A DNA stretch of 64,000 nt from Litoribacter ruber (GCF_018500185.1 NZ_JAHBGI010000012.1:1-64000), one strand, 5' to 3'. Counted from the stretch's first letter, positions 1 through 7,974 are shown. Made by a program: numbers and translations. Notes: a model not told the origin generated them from the sequence alone.

Positions 1-28
1 GCCTTCAGAGAGATCTGGAGGCTTTTTT
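1..28 (+). terminator. Intrinsic terminator-like hairpin at left edge
   Basis: GCCTTCAGA (1-9) pairs with TCTGGAGGC (14-22) across a GAGA loop, with one G-U pair, and is followed by six T (23-28). It would end a rightward transcript coming from outside the window. Its 3' arm overlaps the first bases of the 5S-like sequence described next, so the two readings compete. Confidence 0.5.
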
Positions 29-154
29 GCGTTTATCCGCCACACTTCTTCCCATCCCGATCCGCCGCAGCGGATAAGCTCCGCCACAGAGGGACAGGTC
101 TGCAGCGCCGAGTAGTTTTAAGTCACATTTGGGGAGAGTAGCCCCGATGGCTAT
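14..154 (+). rRNA. Divergent 5S rRNA-like sequence, possibly a pseudogene
   Basis: Three islands occur in the order and roughly the spacing of bacterial 5S rRNA. They are TTCTTCCCATCCCGA (46-60), which resembles the loop B/C region; GCGCCGA (105-111), which resembles the conserved loop A side of helix IV; and GGGGAGAGTAG (131-141), which resembles the GGGAGAGTAG before the 3' helix I strand. The 5' part GGAGGCTTTTTTGCG loosely resembles the usual GGTGGCTATTGCG. The stretch between the first two islands is about 20 nt longer than normal and holds a perfect small hairpin, ATCCGC-CGCA-GCGGAT (60-75). I could not find a convincing 3' strand for helix I, which favours a decayed or highly modified copy. 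The ends given are approximate. It could also be another structured RNA. Confidence 0.35.
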
Positions 155-291
155 ACCTGGGGTCTTTCTTTATTACAAGAACCTTTCGGGTAATCTGAAG
201 GCCTTTCTGAGGATTAAGGGACATTAAGTGGAATACTAAGGGAATAACCACATGCTGAACCCTAACTAAGGGTTTTTTCAAGAAAATTTTG

Positions 292-299
292 TTTCTTTG
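292..299 (+). promoter_or_regulatory. Possible -7 promoter box of the acyltransferase gene
   Basis: TTTCTTTG differs at one base from the Bacteroidota -7 consensus TAnnTTTG and lies 24 bp before the ATG at 324. No good TTTG -33 element is present at the right distance. If the box is real, transcription would start near 305, so a TTG codon at 297 could not be the translation start. Confidence 0.35.
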
Positions 300-323
300 C
301 AGTTAAGCCCAAATATAAAAGAG

Positions 324-1463
324 ATGTCAAAATTTGATCATATAAGACCATATTATGATACTGAAGTAAATGCAGCGCTTCATGAATTCGCCCATGATCC
401 CATGATGAAAGCGATCATGAATTTTACTTTTCCAGGCATGGAGGATCAGGAGTGGGTTGATAGATTGAAAAGAACTCACTCTATCCGTGATTTTCAGATC
501 AATTTCATTTACCCGGCTTTAAATATGGTCCTTGAGAAAAGCTCCCAGGGTCTAACTACTTCCGGTTTTGACAAATTAGATGGGCATACTGCATATTTGT
601 TCATTTCCAATCATAGAGACATCATCCTGGATACCTCACTTCTTAATTATAGCTTGTATAATCATAATATGATGATGACCACATCGGCTATAGGGGATAA
701 CCTGGTCAAGAAACCGTTCTTGATGGCCATGTCAAGGCTGACTCGGAATTTCATAGTGCAGAGAGGCTTGCCGGCAAGAGAGTTATTACTAAGCTCCAAA
801 CTGCTGTCTGAGTACATCAATAATTCCCTTTTCCATGAAAATAGATCCGTGTGGATGGCTCAGCGAGAAGGGCGGACTAAAGATGGCAATGATGCAACTC
901 ACAAGGGGGTGTTAAAGATGCTTGGCATGGCTAGGGGGGATATGAGTGAAATGGAATACTTCAAGAAAATGAAGATTGTTCCTGTTTCAATCTCTTATGA
1001 ATATGATCCAACTGACGCCTTAAAAATGCCAGAGCTGTTGGCAAGGTCAAGAGCCGAAAAGTATGTCAAGGAAAAGAATGAGGATTTCATTAATGTCTTG
1101 ACCGGCATTATGGGGCAAAAGAAAAGAATTCATTTTCATACAGGGGATGTTCTCCAAGATGAAATTGATGAAATCATTGAACAGCATGCTAGTCCCAATA
1201 AGCAAATACAAGCTTTATGTGACGCGATTGATGCTTCAATAATTTCAAATTATAAACTTTGGCCAACAAATTACATTGCTCATGACCTGCTTCATGAGTC
1301 AGATCAATTTGCCGATAATTACACAGCAGATGAAAAAAAGGAGTTTGTGGAAAGAATGACAAAAGGGATTAAGGTGGATAATCCCGAAATTGTTAGGAAC
1401 TTCTTGTCCATGTATGCCAATCCTGTAATCAATAAAATGGCGCCACTCGTACATAAGGAATAA
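324..1463 (+). CDS. PlsC/PlsB-like glycerolipid acyltransferase family protein
   Basis: A 379-aa protein of the lysophosphatidate/glycerol-3-phosphate acyltransferase superfamily, expected to transfer fatty acyl groups to a glycerolipid acceptor at the membrane. Acyltransferase block I is SNHRDIILD near residue 95 and a block III-like segment, AQREGRTKDG, lies near residue 180. The block I spacing is HX5D rather than the usual HX4D. The N-terminal 90 residues are soluble-looking and no membrane helix is obvious. The ATG at 324 (protein MSKFDHIRPYY...) is preferred to an upstream TTG at 297, which sits inside a probable -7 promoter box. The gene stands alone and converges on the small gene at 1475-1744. 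The exact acceptor cannot be told from the sequence. Confidence 0.75.
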   Translation: MSKFDHIRPYYDTEVNAALHEFAHDPMMKAIMNFTFPGMEDQEWVDRLKRTHSIRDFQINFIYPALNMVLEKSSQGLTTSGFDKLDGHTAYLFISNHRDIILDTSLLNYSLYNHNMMMTTSAIGDNLVKKPFLMAMSRLTRNFIVQRGLPARELLLSSKLLSEYINNSLFHENRSVWMAQREGRTKDGNDATHKGVLKMLGMARGDMSEMEYFKKMKIVPVSISYEYDPTDALKMPELLARSRAEKYVKEKNEDFINVLTGIMGQKKRIHFHTGDVLQDEIDEIIEQHASPNKQIQALCDAIDASIISNYKLWPTNYIAHDLLHESDQFADNYTADEKKEFVERMTKGIKVDNPEIVRNFLSMYANPVINKMAPLVHKE

Positions 1464-1474
1464 GGCCTCCAGCC

Positions 1475-1744
1475 TTATTCTTTTTCTTTCTGCAACACTT
1501 TTTTCGCATAAGGGCAATTTGATTCAATTCCAATATTTTTCTCTTCAGATAACTCTTTGGTTTTAAAAACTAGAGTTTTGGCTAATTCACCGCCTCTTTT
1601 TTCGGGACTGACTTCGGTATGATTGATAGTCAATTTTGATGATTGAAGGGAGAATTCAATCCTTCCCACTTCTTTTTCTTGTTCTACAGCTACAATGGAA
1701 CTGTTTGATTGATCAAGATTTCTTTTGAATGTTATATCTTCCAT
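1475..1744 (-). CDS. Small GNAT-like N-acetyltransferase domain protein (NATD1/YjdJ type)
   Basis: An 89-aa protein that resembles the short GNAT-fold family typified by human NATD1. In that family a beta-strand ending in HTEV is followed by a P-loop-like (R/Q)GxG segment and a C-terminal CPY/CPF motif. Here these are INHTEVSPEKRGGELAKT (about residues 40-57) and SNCPYAKKVL (about 74-83). The acetyl-CoA loop is atypical, with RGGELA where RGRGIG is usual. The substrate is unknown. The gene is divergent from alkB with only 31 bp between the start codons, and converges with the acyltransferase gene, 11 bp apart. Confidence 0.65.
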   Translation of the reverse strand: MEDITFKRNLDQSNSSIVAVEQEKEVGRIEFSLQSSKLTINHTEVSPEKRGGELAKTLVFKTKELSEEKNIGIESNCPYAKKVLQKEKE

Positions 1745-1775
1745 AATTCTATTTTCTTAAAAGTAAACCGAACCA

Positions 1776-2378
1776 ATGTCCAAAAGTTATAGGAATATGT
1801 CTAAGAATCTGCTTCCATCTTTCGGAGAGGTGTATTACCCGAGCATTTTTACTCCTGAGGAAAGTAAGAGATATTTTTCTCTATTAAGAGAACATGTTAA
1901 GTGGGAGCATCGGGCGATTCAATTGTTTGGAAAAAAAGTGATGCAGCCACGGTTAACCGCTCTGTATGGTAATTCTGATGTACCTTATAAATACTCCGGC
2001 TTGGAGCTACAGCCTCTACCCATGACCAAAGAGCTATTTGAAATCCAGGAAAGGATAGGAAGCCAAGTGCAATCTTCATTTACACACGTGTTGCTTAATT
2101 ATTATAGAGATGGAAATGATAGCATGGGCTGGCACAGGGATAATGAAAAATCTTTAGGCGTAGACCCGGCCATCGCTTCTGTTAGTTTTGGTGCAGCGAG
2201 AAAATTCCTGTTAAGAAGGTATGAAAATAAGCAAGAAAAAGTACAAGTTCTGCTAGAGGATGGTAGTTTGGTCTTAATGAAAGGTTCTACTCAAACTTAT
2301 TGGGAACATTCCCTGCCCAAGAGTACAAGAATTGCTGAAGGGAGAATCAATTTGACTTTTAGGAGTTTAACTGCTTGA
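1776..2378 (+). CDS. AlkB-like 2-oxoglutarate/Fe(II)-dependent dioxygenase
   Basis: A 200-aa protein of the AlkB family, expected to remove alkyl lesions such as 1-methyladenine and 3-methylcytosine from nucleic acid by oxidative demethylation. The Fe(II) ligands are visible as WHRDNE (H and D, about residues 119-123) and the distal His in YWEHSLPK (about 178). The 2-oxoglutarate-binding arginines lie in the C-terminal RINLTFR. The length matches the short bacterial and ALKBH2/3-like enzymes. ATG codons at 1776 and 1797 are both possible starts, and the domain begins after the second one. It lies a few kb from AlkD and the DinB/DnaE-like polymerases, giving a local concentration of alkylation-damage functions. 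No copy of the shared dnaE/dinB operator is seen in front of it. Confidence 0.88.
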   Translation: MSKSYRNMSKNLLPSFGEVYYPSIFTPEESKRYFSLLREHVKWEHRAIQLFGKKVMQPRLTALYGNSDVPYKYSGLELQPLPMTKELFEIQERIGSQVQSSFTHVLLNYYRDGNDSMGWHRDNEKSLGVDPAIASVSFGAARKFLLRRYENKQEKVQVLLEDGSLVLMKGSTQTYWEHSLPKSTRIAEGRINLTFRSLTA

Positions 2379-2593
2379 TATTCAGTAATTTTATTTGTCT
2401 TTTGGTTCTCTAAATAACAAATTTTTTGTAAATTTACAGTCTTTCTTAACGGGTGAATTGTTCTTCATGCAAGAACCAAAATATTATTCGGGTTTAATAA
2501 TTAGTAATATCGCCCAGCCCTTCCCGCCAAAGGTCCTTTCCTATAAAGGTTTTTAAACATACTATTTCAATTTAACCTACTTTAAATTTTATT

Positions 2594-3184
2594 ATGCAAG
2601 CCAAAAAAATAAGCATTTGGCTAAAGCTATCCATGATAGCCATGGCCTTGTTAGTGATGGGGTGCATGCCCGATCAATTGGAAGATGTGGATCTGGTGAA
2701 TAATCCAGAGGTTATGTTTGTAGAGGAGTTGAGTGAAGAAAACTTAAGAGTAAATCCTGCAGCCCAAAATCAATTGGAAGCTGTTGTGAGAAAAGCTACG
2801 GCAAAGTATCAACGTGTGGAAGTGGCAGTAGCCGATGGTTATGAATTAGCTTCGCCATGTGTGGCAACCGCTGCCGGAGGAATGGGATTCCATTATGTAA
2901 ATTTTGCACTGATGGATGGTATTCTTGATCCTTCCAAACCTGAAGCGTTGGTTTATGAGCCCTTACCTAATGGCCGCTTGAAGTTGGGAGCTATAGAATA
3001 TATCGTGGTGGATAGTCTTTTAGACGTCAGAGGTGTAGCTCCAATGTTTGGTCGTGTACCCATGGATAATCATCTTCAAGGTGCCCCATTAGGTTTCCCC
3101 CATTTTCAGTTACACGTCTGGGTTTGGACACATAATCCAGCAGGAGTGTATACTCCATTTAATCCAAAAGTTAGGTGTTTTTGA
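2594..3184 (+). CDS. Conserved-looking lipoprotein of unknown function
   Basis: A 196-aa protein with a lipoprotein signal: a hydrophobic stretch ending LLVMGC puts the lipidated cysteine at residue 24. The mature part has a compact conserved-looking core with GGMGFHYVN (about residue 95), a central PLPNGRLKLGAIEYIV segment, and a C-terminal GFPHFQLHVWVWTHNP followed by NPKVRCF. Paired His and Cys residues could bind a metal or form a disulfide, but this is a guess. I do not recognise a named family. About 215 bp of AT-rich sequence precedes it with no clear promoter, and a terminator follows at 3207-3238, so it is probably transcribed alone. Confidence 0.75.
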   Translation: MQAKKISIWLKLSMIAMALLVMGCMPDQLEDVDLVNNPEVMFVEELSEENLRVNPAAQNQLEAVVRKATAKYQRVEVAVADGYELASPCVATAAGGMGFHYVNFALMDGILDPSKPEALVYEPLPNGRLKLGAIEYIVVDSLLDVRGVAPMFGRVPMDNHLQGAPLGFPHFQLHVWVWTHNPAGVYTPFNPKVRCF

Positions 3185-3206
3185 TCTGGTTTTCTTATGC
3201 AAATTG

Positions 3207-3238
3207 AGGCTGTTTCTTTAATAGAGACGGCCTTTTTT
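3207..3238 (+). terminator. Intrinsic terminator after the lipoprotein gene
   Basis: AGGCTGTTTCT (3207-3217) pairs with AGAGACGGCCT (3223-3233) over a 5-nt loop with two G-U pairs, followed by a run of T to 3238. It isolates the lipoprotein gene from the toxin-antitoxin operon downstream. Confidence 0.8.
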
Positions 3239-3294
3239 AATCCCTCTAAAATTGATGTCTCAGTTGTTAAATAATTTTTGCATGCTGTTTGCTT

Positions 3295-3315
3295 AATACG
3301 ATAGTGTATCGTATT
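3295..3315. promoter_or_regulatory. Perfect palindrome, likely VapB(C) operator
   Basis: AATACGATA (3295-3303) and TATCGTATT (3307-3315) form a perfect 9-bp inverted repeat around GTG, 21 bp before the antitoxin ATG. VapB-type antitoxins normally bind such palindromes at their own promoter, alone or with VapC, so this is the expected autoregulatory site. It is centred where it would block the promoter of the vapBC genes. Confidence 0.75.
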
Positions 3316-3336
3316 TTTATATAAATATCTAAAAAC

Positions 3337-3543
3337 ATGAAGGTTACAGCCATAATACCAGATGAGATGATTGAAGAGGCTATGAGGCTGTCCCAAGCTG
3401 GGACTATCACAGAGGCCCTCAAGACAGCGTTGCAGGAATATATTTCCATGCAAAAATTAAAGGAGCTGAGCAGTTCGGTCCTAAACGAGCCTTTGGAATT
3501 TAATTACTCGGCCAAGGGCTTGCGTAAAAAGAACAGGGAATGA
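3337..3543 (+). CDS. VapB-like antitoxin
   Basis: A 68-aa protein with an N-terminal beta-strand/helix pattern (MKVTAIIPDEMIEEAMRLSQ, then TITEALKTALQEYI) typical of ribbon-helix-helix antitoxins of the VapB type. The charged, disordered C-terminal tail (about residues 45-68) would wrap and inhibit the toxin. The stop codon overlaps the toxin start (ATGA), so the two are translationally coupled. The palindrome at 3295-3315 is the probable autoregulatory operator. Confidence 0.85.
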   Translation: MKVTAIIPDEMIEEAMRLSQAGTITEALKTALQEYISMQKLKELSSSVLNEPLEFNYSAKGLRKKNRE

Positions 3544-3923
3544 GAGGGGTTGTCTTTGATACTTCGATATGGATAGAGTATTTTAAAGCCAACCCCAATT
3601 ATTTCCCAGTCTGCCAAACTTTGCTTGAGCAAGGAAGTGTGTATGCAATGGATATAATTTTTGCAGAACTGCAGCAAGGTGCCAGAGGTAGACGTGAATT
3701 AAGCATTATTGAAGGGTATTTTGAAAGTCTTCCCAGATTACACAATGGCGGGATTATTTATGAAGCCGGTGTTTTTTCCCAGCAGGAAAAGCTAATTTCC
3801 AAAGGAGTAGGTTTAATTGATTCCATAATCATCTATGGAGTCATGAAACATCAACTGCAACTGTGGACCTTGGACAAGAAAATAATTAGCTTTTTAGATA
3901 GTGATTACCTTTATTCCCCTTAA
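3540..3923 (+). CDS. vapC: VapC-like PIN-domain ribonuclease toxin
   Basis: A 127-aa PIN-domain protein, the toxin partner of the upstream antitoxin. All four acidic residues expected in a VapC active site are visible: D7 in VVFDTSIWIEYF, E43 in FAELQQG, D94 in GLIDSIII and D112 in WTLDKKI. They would bind Mg2+/Mn2+ for cleavage of RNA, usually tRNA or rRNA in this family. The length is normal and the gene looks intact. It overlaps the antitoxin by 4 bp and converges with the dnaE-like gene, whose stop lies 11 bp away. The RNA target cannot be predicted. Confidence 0.9.
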   Translation: MRGVVFDTSIWIEYFKANPNYFPVCQTLLEQGSVYAMDIIFAELQQGARGRRELSIIEGYFESLPRLHNGGIIYEAGVFSQQEKLISKGVGLIDSIIIYGVMKHQLQLWTLDKKIISFLDSDYLYSP

Positions 3924-3934
3924 ACAAAAGCCCA

Positions 3935-6883
3935 TCAATCTTCAGCATTCCAGTAAGCCATCCTTTCGCAGCGGCTCACTTCAATGGTGTAAAAGCTGAA
4001 CTCTTCCGTTACTTTTCCCCGAATCAAATATATTCCCCTTCCCTTGAAGGGATGTTTTTTTACCACGGGAGGGAAGTGTACGGTATCTACCCAGTCTCCA
4101 GATCGATCTACAAATGTTCCAAAATTCATGATGTCCCCCTTTACAGTACGGGTGTACTTGATGGTGACCAGGTACCCGATGACCTGAACTTCCTTTCCCA
4201 AGAACTTTTTGAGTTTCTTGGCGGAAATACTGGGAACACTTTGGTCTTTCACCAAAAGGAATGGGGAGTCCAGCGGGAATTCCAGAATGTCAATCTGGTC
4301 AATAATTTCCTGGCGGGGATCATTGGCTTCCAGCTGAGGGACTTGGGCTTTGCGAAGGCCCTGTTTTTGAAAAAGACCCCCGGCCGGAACTACCTTCCGT
4401 TGTTGGTTGAATATAAAATGAGCTTCCCATAAGCACTCCTGCTTGGTCTTTTGCGTAAACCTGAAGCATCCGATACGGATAAGGATAAGCAACTGCTCAA
4501 GGCTAATCTCCACCCTGGCGATGAAATCCTCCAAGCCCGCAAAAGGACCGTGTTGGGAACGCTCCCGCAGCAAGCGTTCTGAGGTGGCGGTTTCTAGATT
4601 TTTGAGATGGATAAAACCCAGATAGACCACCCGGCCCTTGATATTGGTCAGGTAATCGCTTTCATTGATGTGTGGAGCCTCTATTTGGGCGCCGTTCATG
4701 CGGAGTTCATGGATGTAAAATTCGGTATGGTAAAAGCCCCCGAAATTGTTGACCACCGCCACCATGAATTCCAATGGAAAGTGCACTTTGAGAAAAAGGC
4801 TCTGATAGCTTTCTACCGCAAAGGAAGCCGAATGGCCTTTGGCAAAAGAGTAGCCGGCAAAGCTCTCAATCTGGTGCCATAGCTCTTTGGTGACATTGGG
4901 GTCCCTGCCCAGTTGCTGGCAGTTAATGAAAAATTGAGATTTCACCCGTTGAAATTCATCTTTGGAGCGGGATTTTCCGCTCATGCCTCTGCGGAGAATG
5001 TCGGCTTCACTCAGGCTGAGTTTGGCAAAATAATGGGCCACCTTGATGACATCCTCTTGATAAACCATGATCCCATAAGTTTCGGGCATGATGTCATAGA
5101 GTACCGGATGGGCCAGCTTGCGGCGGGCCGGATTGACATGCCGGAGGATGTATTCACGCATCATGCCCGAGCGGGCCACCCCTGGGCGGATGATGGAGCT
5201 TGCCGCCACCAGCTCTAAGTATTCGTCGGCTTTCATTTTGGCCAAAAGCATTCGCATGGCAGGGGACTCGACATAAAAAGCCCCGATGGTTTTGCCTTCC
5301 CGAAGGTGCATCTTGATTTTGGGATCCTTTTTGAATTCGCTGACTTGATGGATATCTACTTTTACCCCCTGGTTTTGCTCAATGATCTCTACGGCAGTTT
5401 TGATGTGGCCCAAGCCGCGTTGGCTGAGGATGTCAAACTTGTGCAAACCAATATCTTCGGCCACGTGCATGTCAAAGTGGGAAATGGGAAAGCCTTTTGG
5501 GGGCAATTCGGTGGCTGTATAATAATGGATGGGCTTATGGGCGATCAGAATTCCCCCTGCATGGATGCTTAGGTGCGATGGGAAGTTTTTCAACACCTGA
5601 CTGTATTTGATAATCAGGCGGCCAAACTGGTCCGGTTGATAGCCAGGCTTGTCGGCATGGTAGATCAATGATTCAATTTCGGTCTTGGGCAAGCCAAATA
5701 CCTTTCCCAGTTCCCGGAATACAGAATTGTATTGAAAGGTGGTGTGGGTGGCGAGCAGGCATACGTGCTCCTGCTCAGGAGTGTTGTATTTCTTGAAAAC
5801 ATAATCAATGATGTCATCCCGATCTTTCCATGAGAAATCTATATCGAAATCCGGGGGATTTTCGCGATACAAATTGATGAAGCGCTCAAAGTACAGGTCG
5901 AGCTCAATGGGGTCCACATCGGTGATGAAAAGGCTGTACGCCACAATGCTGTTTGCCCCGCTGCCCCGGCCAACGTGGTAATACCCTTTTTGCTGGGCAT
6001 AGCGGATAATGTCATAATTGATGAGGAAATAGGAAACGAATCCTTTTTGCTGGATCAGCTCAAGTTCTTTTTCTATGCGGGTTTCGATTTCCGGAGTGGT
6101 TTTCCCGTACCGCAGAGTAGCCCCTTTGAAAGTCTCCTCCCGCAGGTAGTCGTAATCCTGCCAATCGGAACCCAAGATGTCCCGTTTGTTTTTGACCGCC
6201 TGAAAATAAAAGGAAAACTGGCATTGCTCAAGCAGTTTTTGGGCATTGTAGATCAGGTAGCTGTGGTTTTCGCAGCGAGCCACCATTTCCGCATATCCAT
6301 ATAGCCTATCGGATGCATTTCCCTGCTCAGAAAGGGGGAGCTTGCTCAATAAAGCATTCAGATCAATGGACCGCAGCAGGCGATGGGCGCTGAAATCCCT
6401 TTTGGAGGTAAAAGTGGCGGGTTGAAGCAGTACTAAACGGTCCTTGTGGCGAAGCCAAGGAGAGCGGTGAAACTGATTGAGGCGCTCGGGAGATACACCG
6501 ATATATTCATTTTCCCGAAGGGAAAAATACTGATCAGGTAAGGGGTATATGATAAAGCTATTGGTGAATTCTGGCGCCCGGTCGGCAAAAGGAACCTGCT
6601 TTATCCTATGATGGGAAAGGTGCTTATTCAACTCAAAAAAGCCCTCCTGGTTTTTGGCAAGGCCAATGTATGCCTGCTGGGTGCCATTCCTGAAGTCAAT
6701 GCCAATCACAGGGTGTATGCCATTCCTGCTGGCTTCCCTGAGAAAGGGAAACACACCAGCCGTGCTGTTGATGTCCGTTAAAGCCAATGCATCCAGCTTT
6801 TTCCCTTTGGCTTCGGAGATCAATTCTTCAATGGGCAGGGTCCCGTATTTGAAACTATAATATGAATGGCAGTTGAGATGCAA
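3935..6883 (-). CDS. C-family DNA polymerase, DnaE2/ImuC-like alpha subunit
   Basis: A 982-aa protein, shorter than replicative DnaE (about 1160 aa) and close to the error-prone DnaE2/ImuC size. Domains in order are PHP (1-210), palm/fingers, HhH region and a C-terminal OB fold (about 890-980). Polymerase motifs are intact: GRGSGANSIVAYSL (about 305), the two metal Asp of PPDFDIDFSW (about 345) and the third Asp in HKFDILSQRGL (about 483). The PHP metal site is degenerate (LNCHS for LHxHS; TDIN for TDHN), so it probably lacks PHP exonuclease activity. The frame opens with TTG at 6881-6883 and an in-frame stop lies 30 bp upstream, so TTG is the likely start. A 30-bp motif 12 bp upstream is shared with dinB. 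The family and this context suggest damage-induced translesion synthesis rather than replication. Confidence 0.88.
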   Translation of the reverse strand: MHLNCHSYYSFKYGTLPIEELISEAKGKKLDALALTDINSTAGVFPFLREASRNGIHPVIGIDFRNGTQQAYIGLAKNQEGFFELNKHLSHHRIKQVPFADRAPEFTNSFIIYPLPDQYFSLRENEYIGVSPERLNQFHRSPWLRHKDRLVLLQPATFTSKRDFSAHRLLRSIDLNALLSKLPLSEQGNASDRLYGYAEMVARCENHSYLIYNAQKLLEQCQFSFYFQAVKNKRDILGSDWQDYDYLREETFKGATLRYGKTTPEIETRIEKELELIQQKGFVSYFLINYDIIRYAQQKGYYHVGRGSGANSIVAYSLFITDVDPIELDLYFERFINLYRENPPDFDIDFSWKDRDDIIDYVFKKYNTPEQEHVCLLATHTTFQYNSVFRELGKVFGLPKTEIESLIYHADKPGYQPDQFGRLIIKYSQVLKNFPSHLSIHAGGILIAHKPIHYYTATELPPKGFPISHFDMHVAEDIGLHKFDILSQRGLGHIKTAVEIIEQNQGVKVDIHQVSEFKKDPKIKMHLREGKTIGAFYVESPAMRMLLAKMKADEYLELVAASSIIRPGVARSGMMREYILRHVNPARRKLAHPVLYDIMPETYGIMVYQEDVIKVAHYFAKLSLSEADILRRGMSGKSRSKDEFQRVKSQFFINCQQLGRDPNVTKELWHQIESFAGYSFAKGHSASFAVESYQSLFLKVHFPLEFMVAVVNNFGGFYHTEFYIHELRMNGAQIEAPHINESDYLTNIKGRVVYLGFIHLKNLETATSERLLRERSQHGPFAGLEDFIARVEISLEQLLILIRIGCFRFTQKTKQECLWEAHFIFNQQRKVVPAGGLFQKQGLRKAQVPQLEANDPRQEIIDQIDILEFPLDSPFLLVKDQSVPSISAKKLKKFLGKEVQVIGYLVTIKYTRTVKGDIMNFGTFVDRSGDWVDTVHFPPVVKKHPFKGRGIYLIRGKVTEEFSFYTIEVSRCERMAYWNAED

Positions 6884-6895
6884 ATGTTTATTGTT

Positions 6896-6925
6896 TTGAC
6901 ATTTTGTTGTTTATAATTTAATCAA
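6896..6925. promoter_or_regulatory. Operator-like motif upstream of dnaE2-like gene
   Basis: TTGACATTTT (6896-6905) and TGTTTATAAT (6908-6917), ending in TAATCAA (6919-6925), match the sequence at 9969-9998 before dinB at 26 of 30 positions. The end arms form an imperfect inverted repeat, TTGAC/ATCAA. A TTTG element readable on the minus strand (6923-6926) could serve as a -33 box for dnaE. A binding site for the LexA-like repressor at 10134-10829 is the obvious hypothesis. Confidence 0.7.
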
Positions 6926-7037
6926 AAAATAGAGAGAGAAGAAAAGTTTTAACAGAGAAATATGGAAAAAATCGGATTGGATGGAGAAGGGGGATTTTCT
7001 ACCTATATTAGACTTCTTTTGAACGACCACCGCATTT

Positions 7038-7937
7038 ATGAATGAGCTTTGGAATTATATAGATGAATTTGTGCCCTATGATGTCAGGCTGAAAGTACTG
7101 CAGACAATCATCATTATCCTCATCCTCTGGCTGATCAAAAAAGGGGCTACCAGGCTGGTGAGTCAAAACGTAAGTGGGGAGCTGAAGCGGCAGTATCACT
7201 GGCAGAAAACCATTCAGTATGTGGTGGTGCTGATCGGATTACTATTGGTGGGAAGCATTTGGATCACCAATTTTCAATTTGTGACCACCTACCTCGGATT
7301 GCTTTCCGCAGGTATTGCCATTGCGCTTAAGGATATCTTCGTCAATATAGCCGGCTGGTTTTTTATTTATTGGAGGAGGCCTTTTGATGTGGGGGACAGG
7401 ATTCAGATAGGGGAGCACAAAGGGGATGTGGTGGATTTGCGGATGTTTCAGTTCTCGATTTTGGAAGTAGGCAGCTGGGTGGATGCCGAGCAGAGTACGG
7501 GCAGGATTATCCATATCCCAAATGGAAAGGTTTTTTCCGATGCGCAGGCCAATTACAGCCAGGGATTTGATTATATCTGGAATGAGCAGCATGTTTATAT
7601 CAGCCTGGATAGTAACCATAAAAAAGCCCAGCAGATTTTGCTTGACATCATGAATGAAGAGTTGAAGGATGAGTTTAAGAAGATTGAAAAGGCTTTTAAA
7701 AGGGCCGAGAAGAAACATCTGATTTCCTTCATTTTTTATACGCCCACCGTTTATATCAACCTTAATGAGCGGGGGATACAGTTGTCCATGCGTTACCTTT
7801 GCCCGCCAAGAAAGCGGCGGGTGCTACAGCATGCCATGATTGAAGCGGTGCTGGAGAAGTTTAGAGACGAGGAGGATATCAGGATTGTCTACCCAATTAC
7901 TTCTGTCCATTTGGAGAATAGAGGAGGGGAGAAGTGA
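7038..7937 (+). CDS. MscS-family mechanosensitive ion channel
   Basis: A 299-aa inner-membrane protein with three N-terminal transmembrane segments (about residues 17-35, 60-78, 84-105). The third is the glycine/alanine-rich pore helix (YLGLLSAGIAIALKDIFVNI), followed by the MscS beta domain (RPFDVGDRIQIGEHKGDVVD) and a soluble C-terminal vestibule domain. This class releases osmolytes under hypo-osmotic shock. The gene is divergent from the dnaE-like gene and convergent with alkD, so it splits the damage-tolerance genes. The ATG at 7038 is well placed before the first helix. No other candidate function is likely. Confidence 0.9.
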   Translation: MNELWNYIDEFVPYDVRLKVLQTIIIILILWLIKKGATRLVSQNVSGELKRQYHWQKTIQYVVVLIGLLLVGSIWITNFQFVTTYLGLLSAGIAIALKDIFVNIAGWFFIYWRRPFDVGDRIQIGEHKGDVVDLRMFQFSILEVGSWVDAEQSTGRIIHIPNGKVFSDAQANYSQGFDYIWNEQHVYISLDSNHKKAQQILLDIMNEELKDEFKKIEKAFKRAEKKHLISFIFYTPTVYINLNERGIQLSMRYLCPPRKRRVLQHAMIEAVLEKFRDEEDIRIVYPITSVHLENRGGEK

Positions 7938-7974
7938 TCAGAGGCGCAAAGGGGCCAGAGAAATGAACGGGGTT

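Noticed and set aside
2540-2562. Small hairpin CCTTT/AAAGG followed by TTTTT before the lipoprotein gene
   Set aside because: The stem is only 5 bp and it would lie in the leader of the lipoprotein gene. Too weak to call a terminator or attenuator.
4052-6304. Several long open frames antisense to the dnaE-like gene
   Set aside because: They show no domains or signal peptides and lie wholly inside a gene with clear polymerase motifs. They are compositional shadows.
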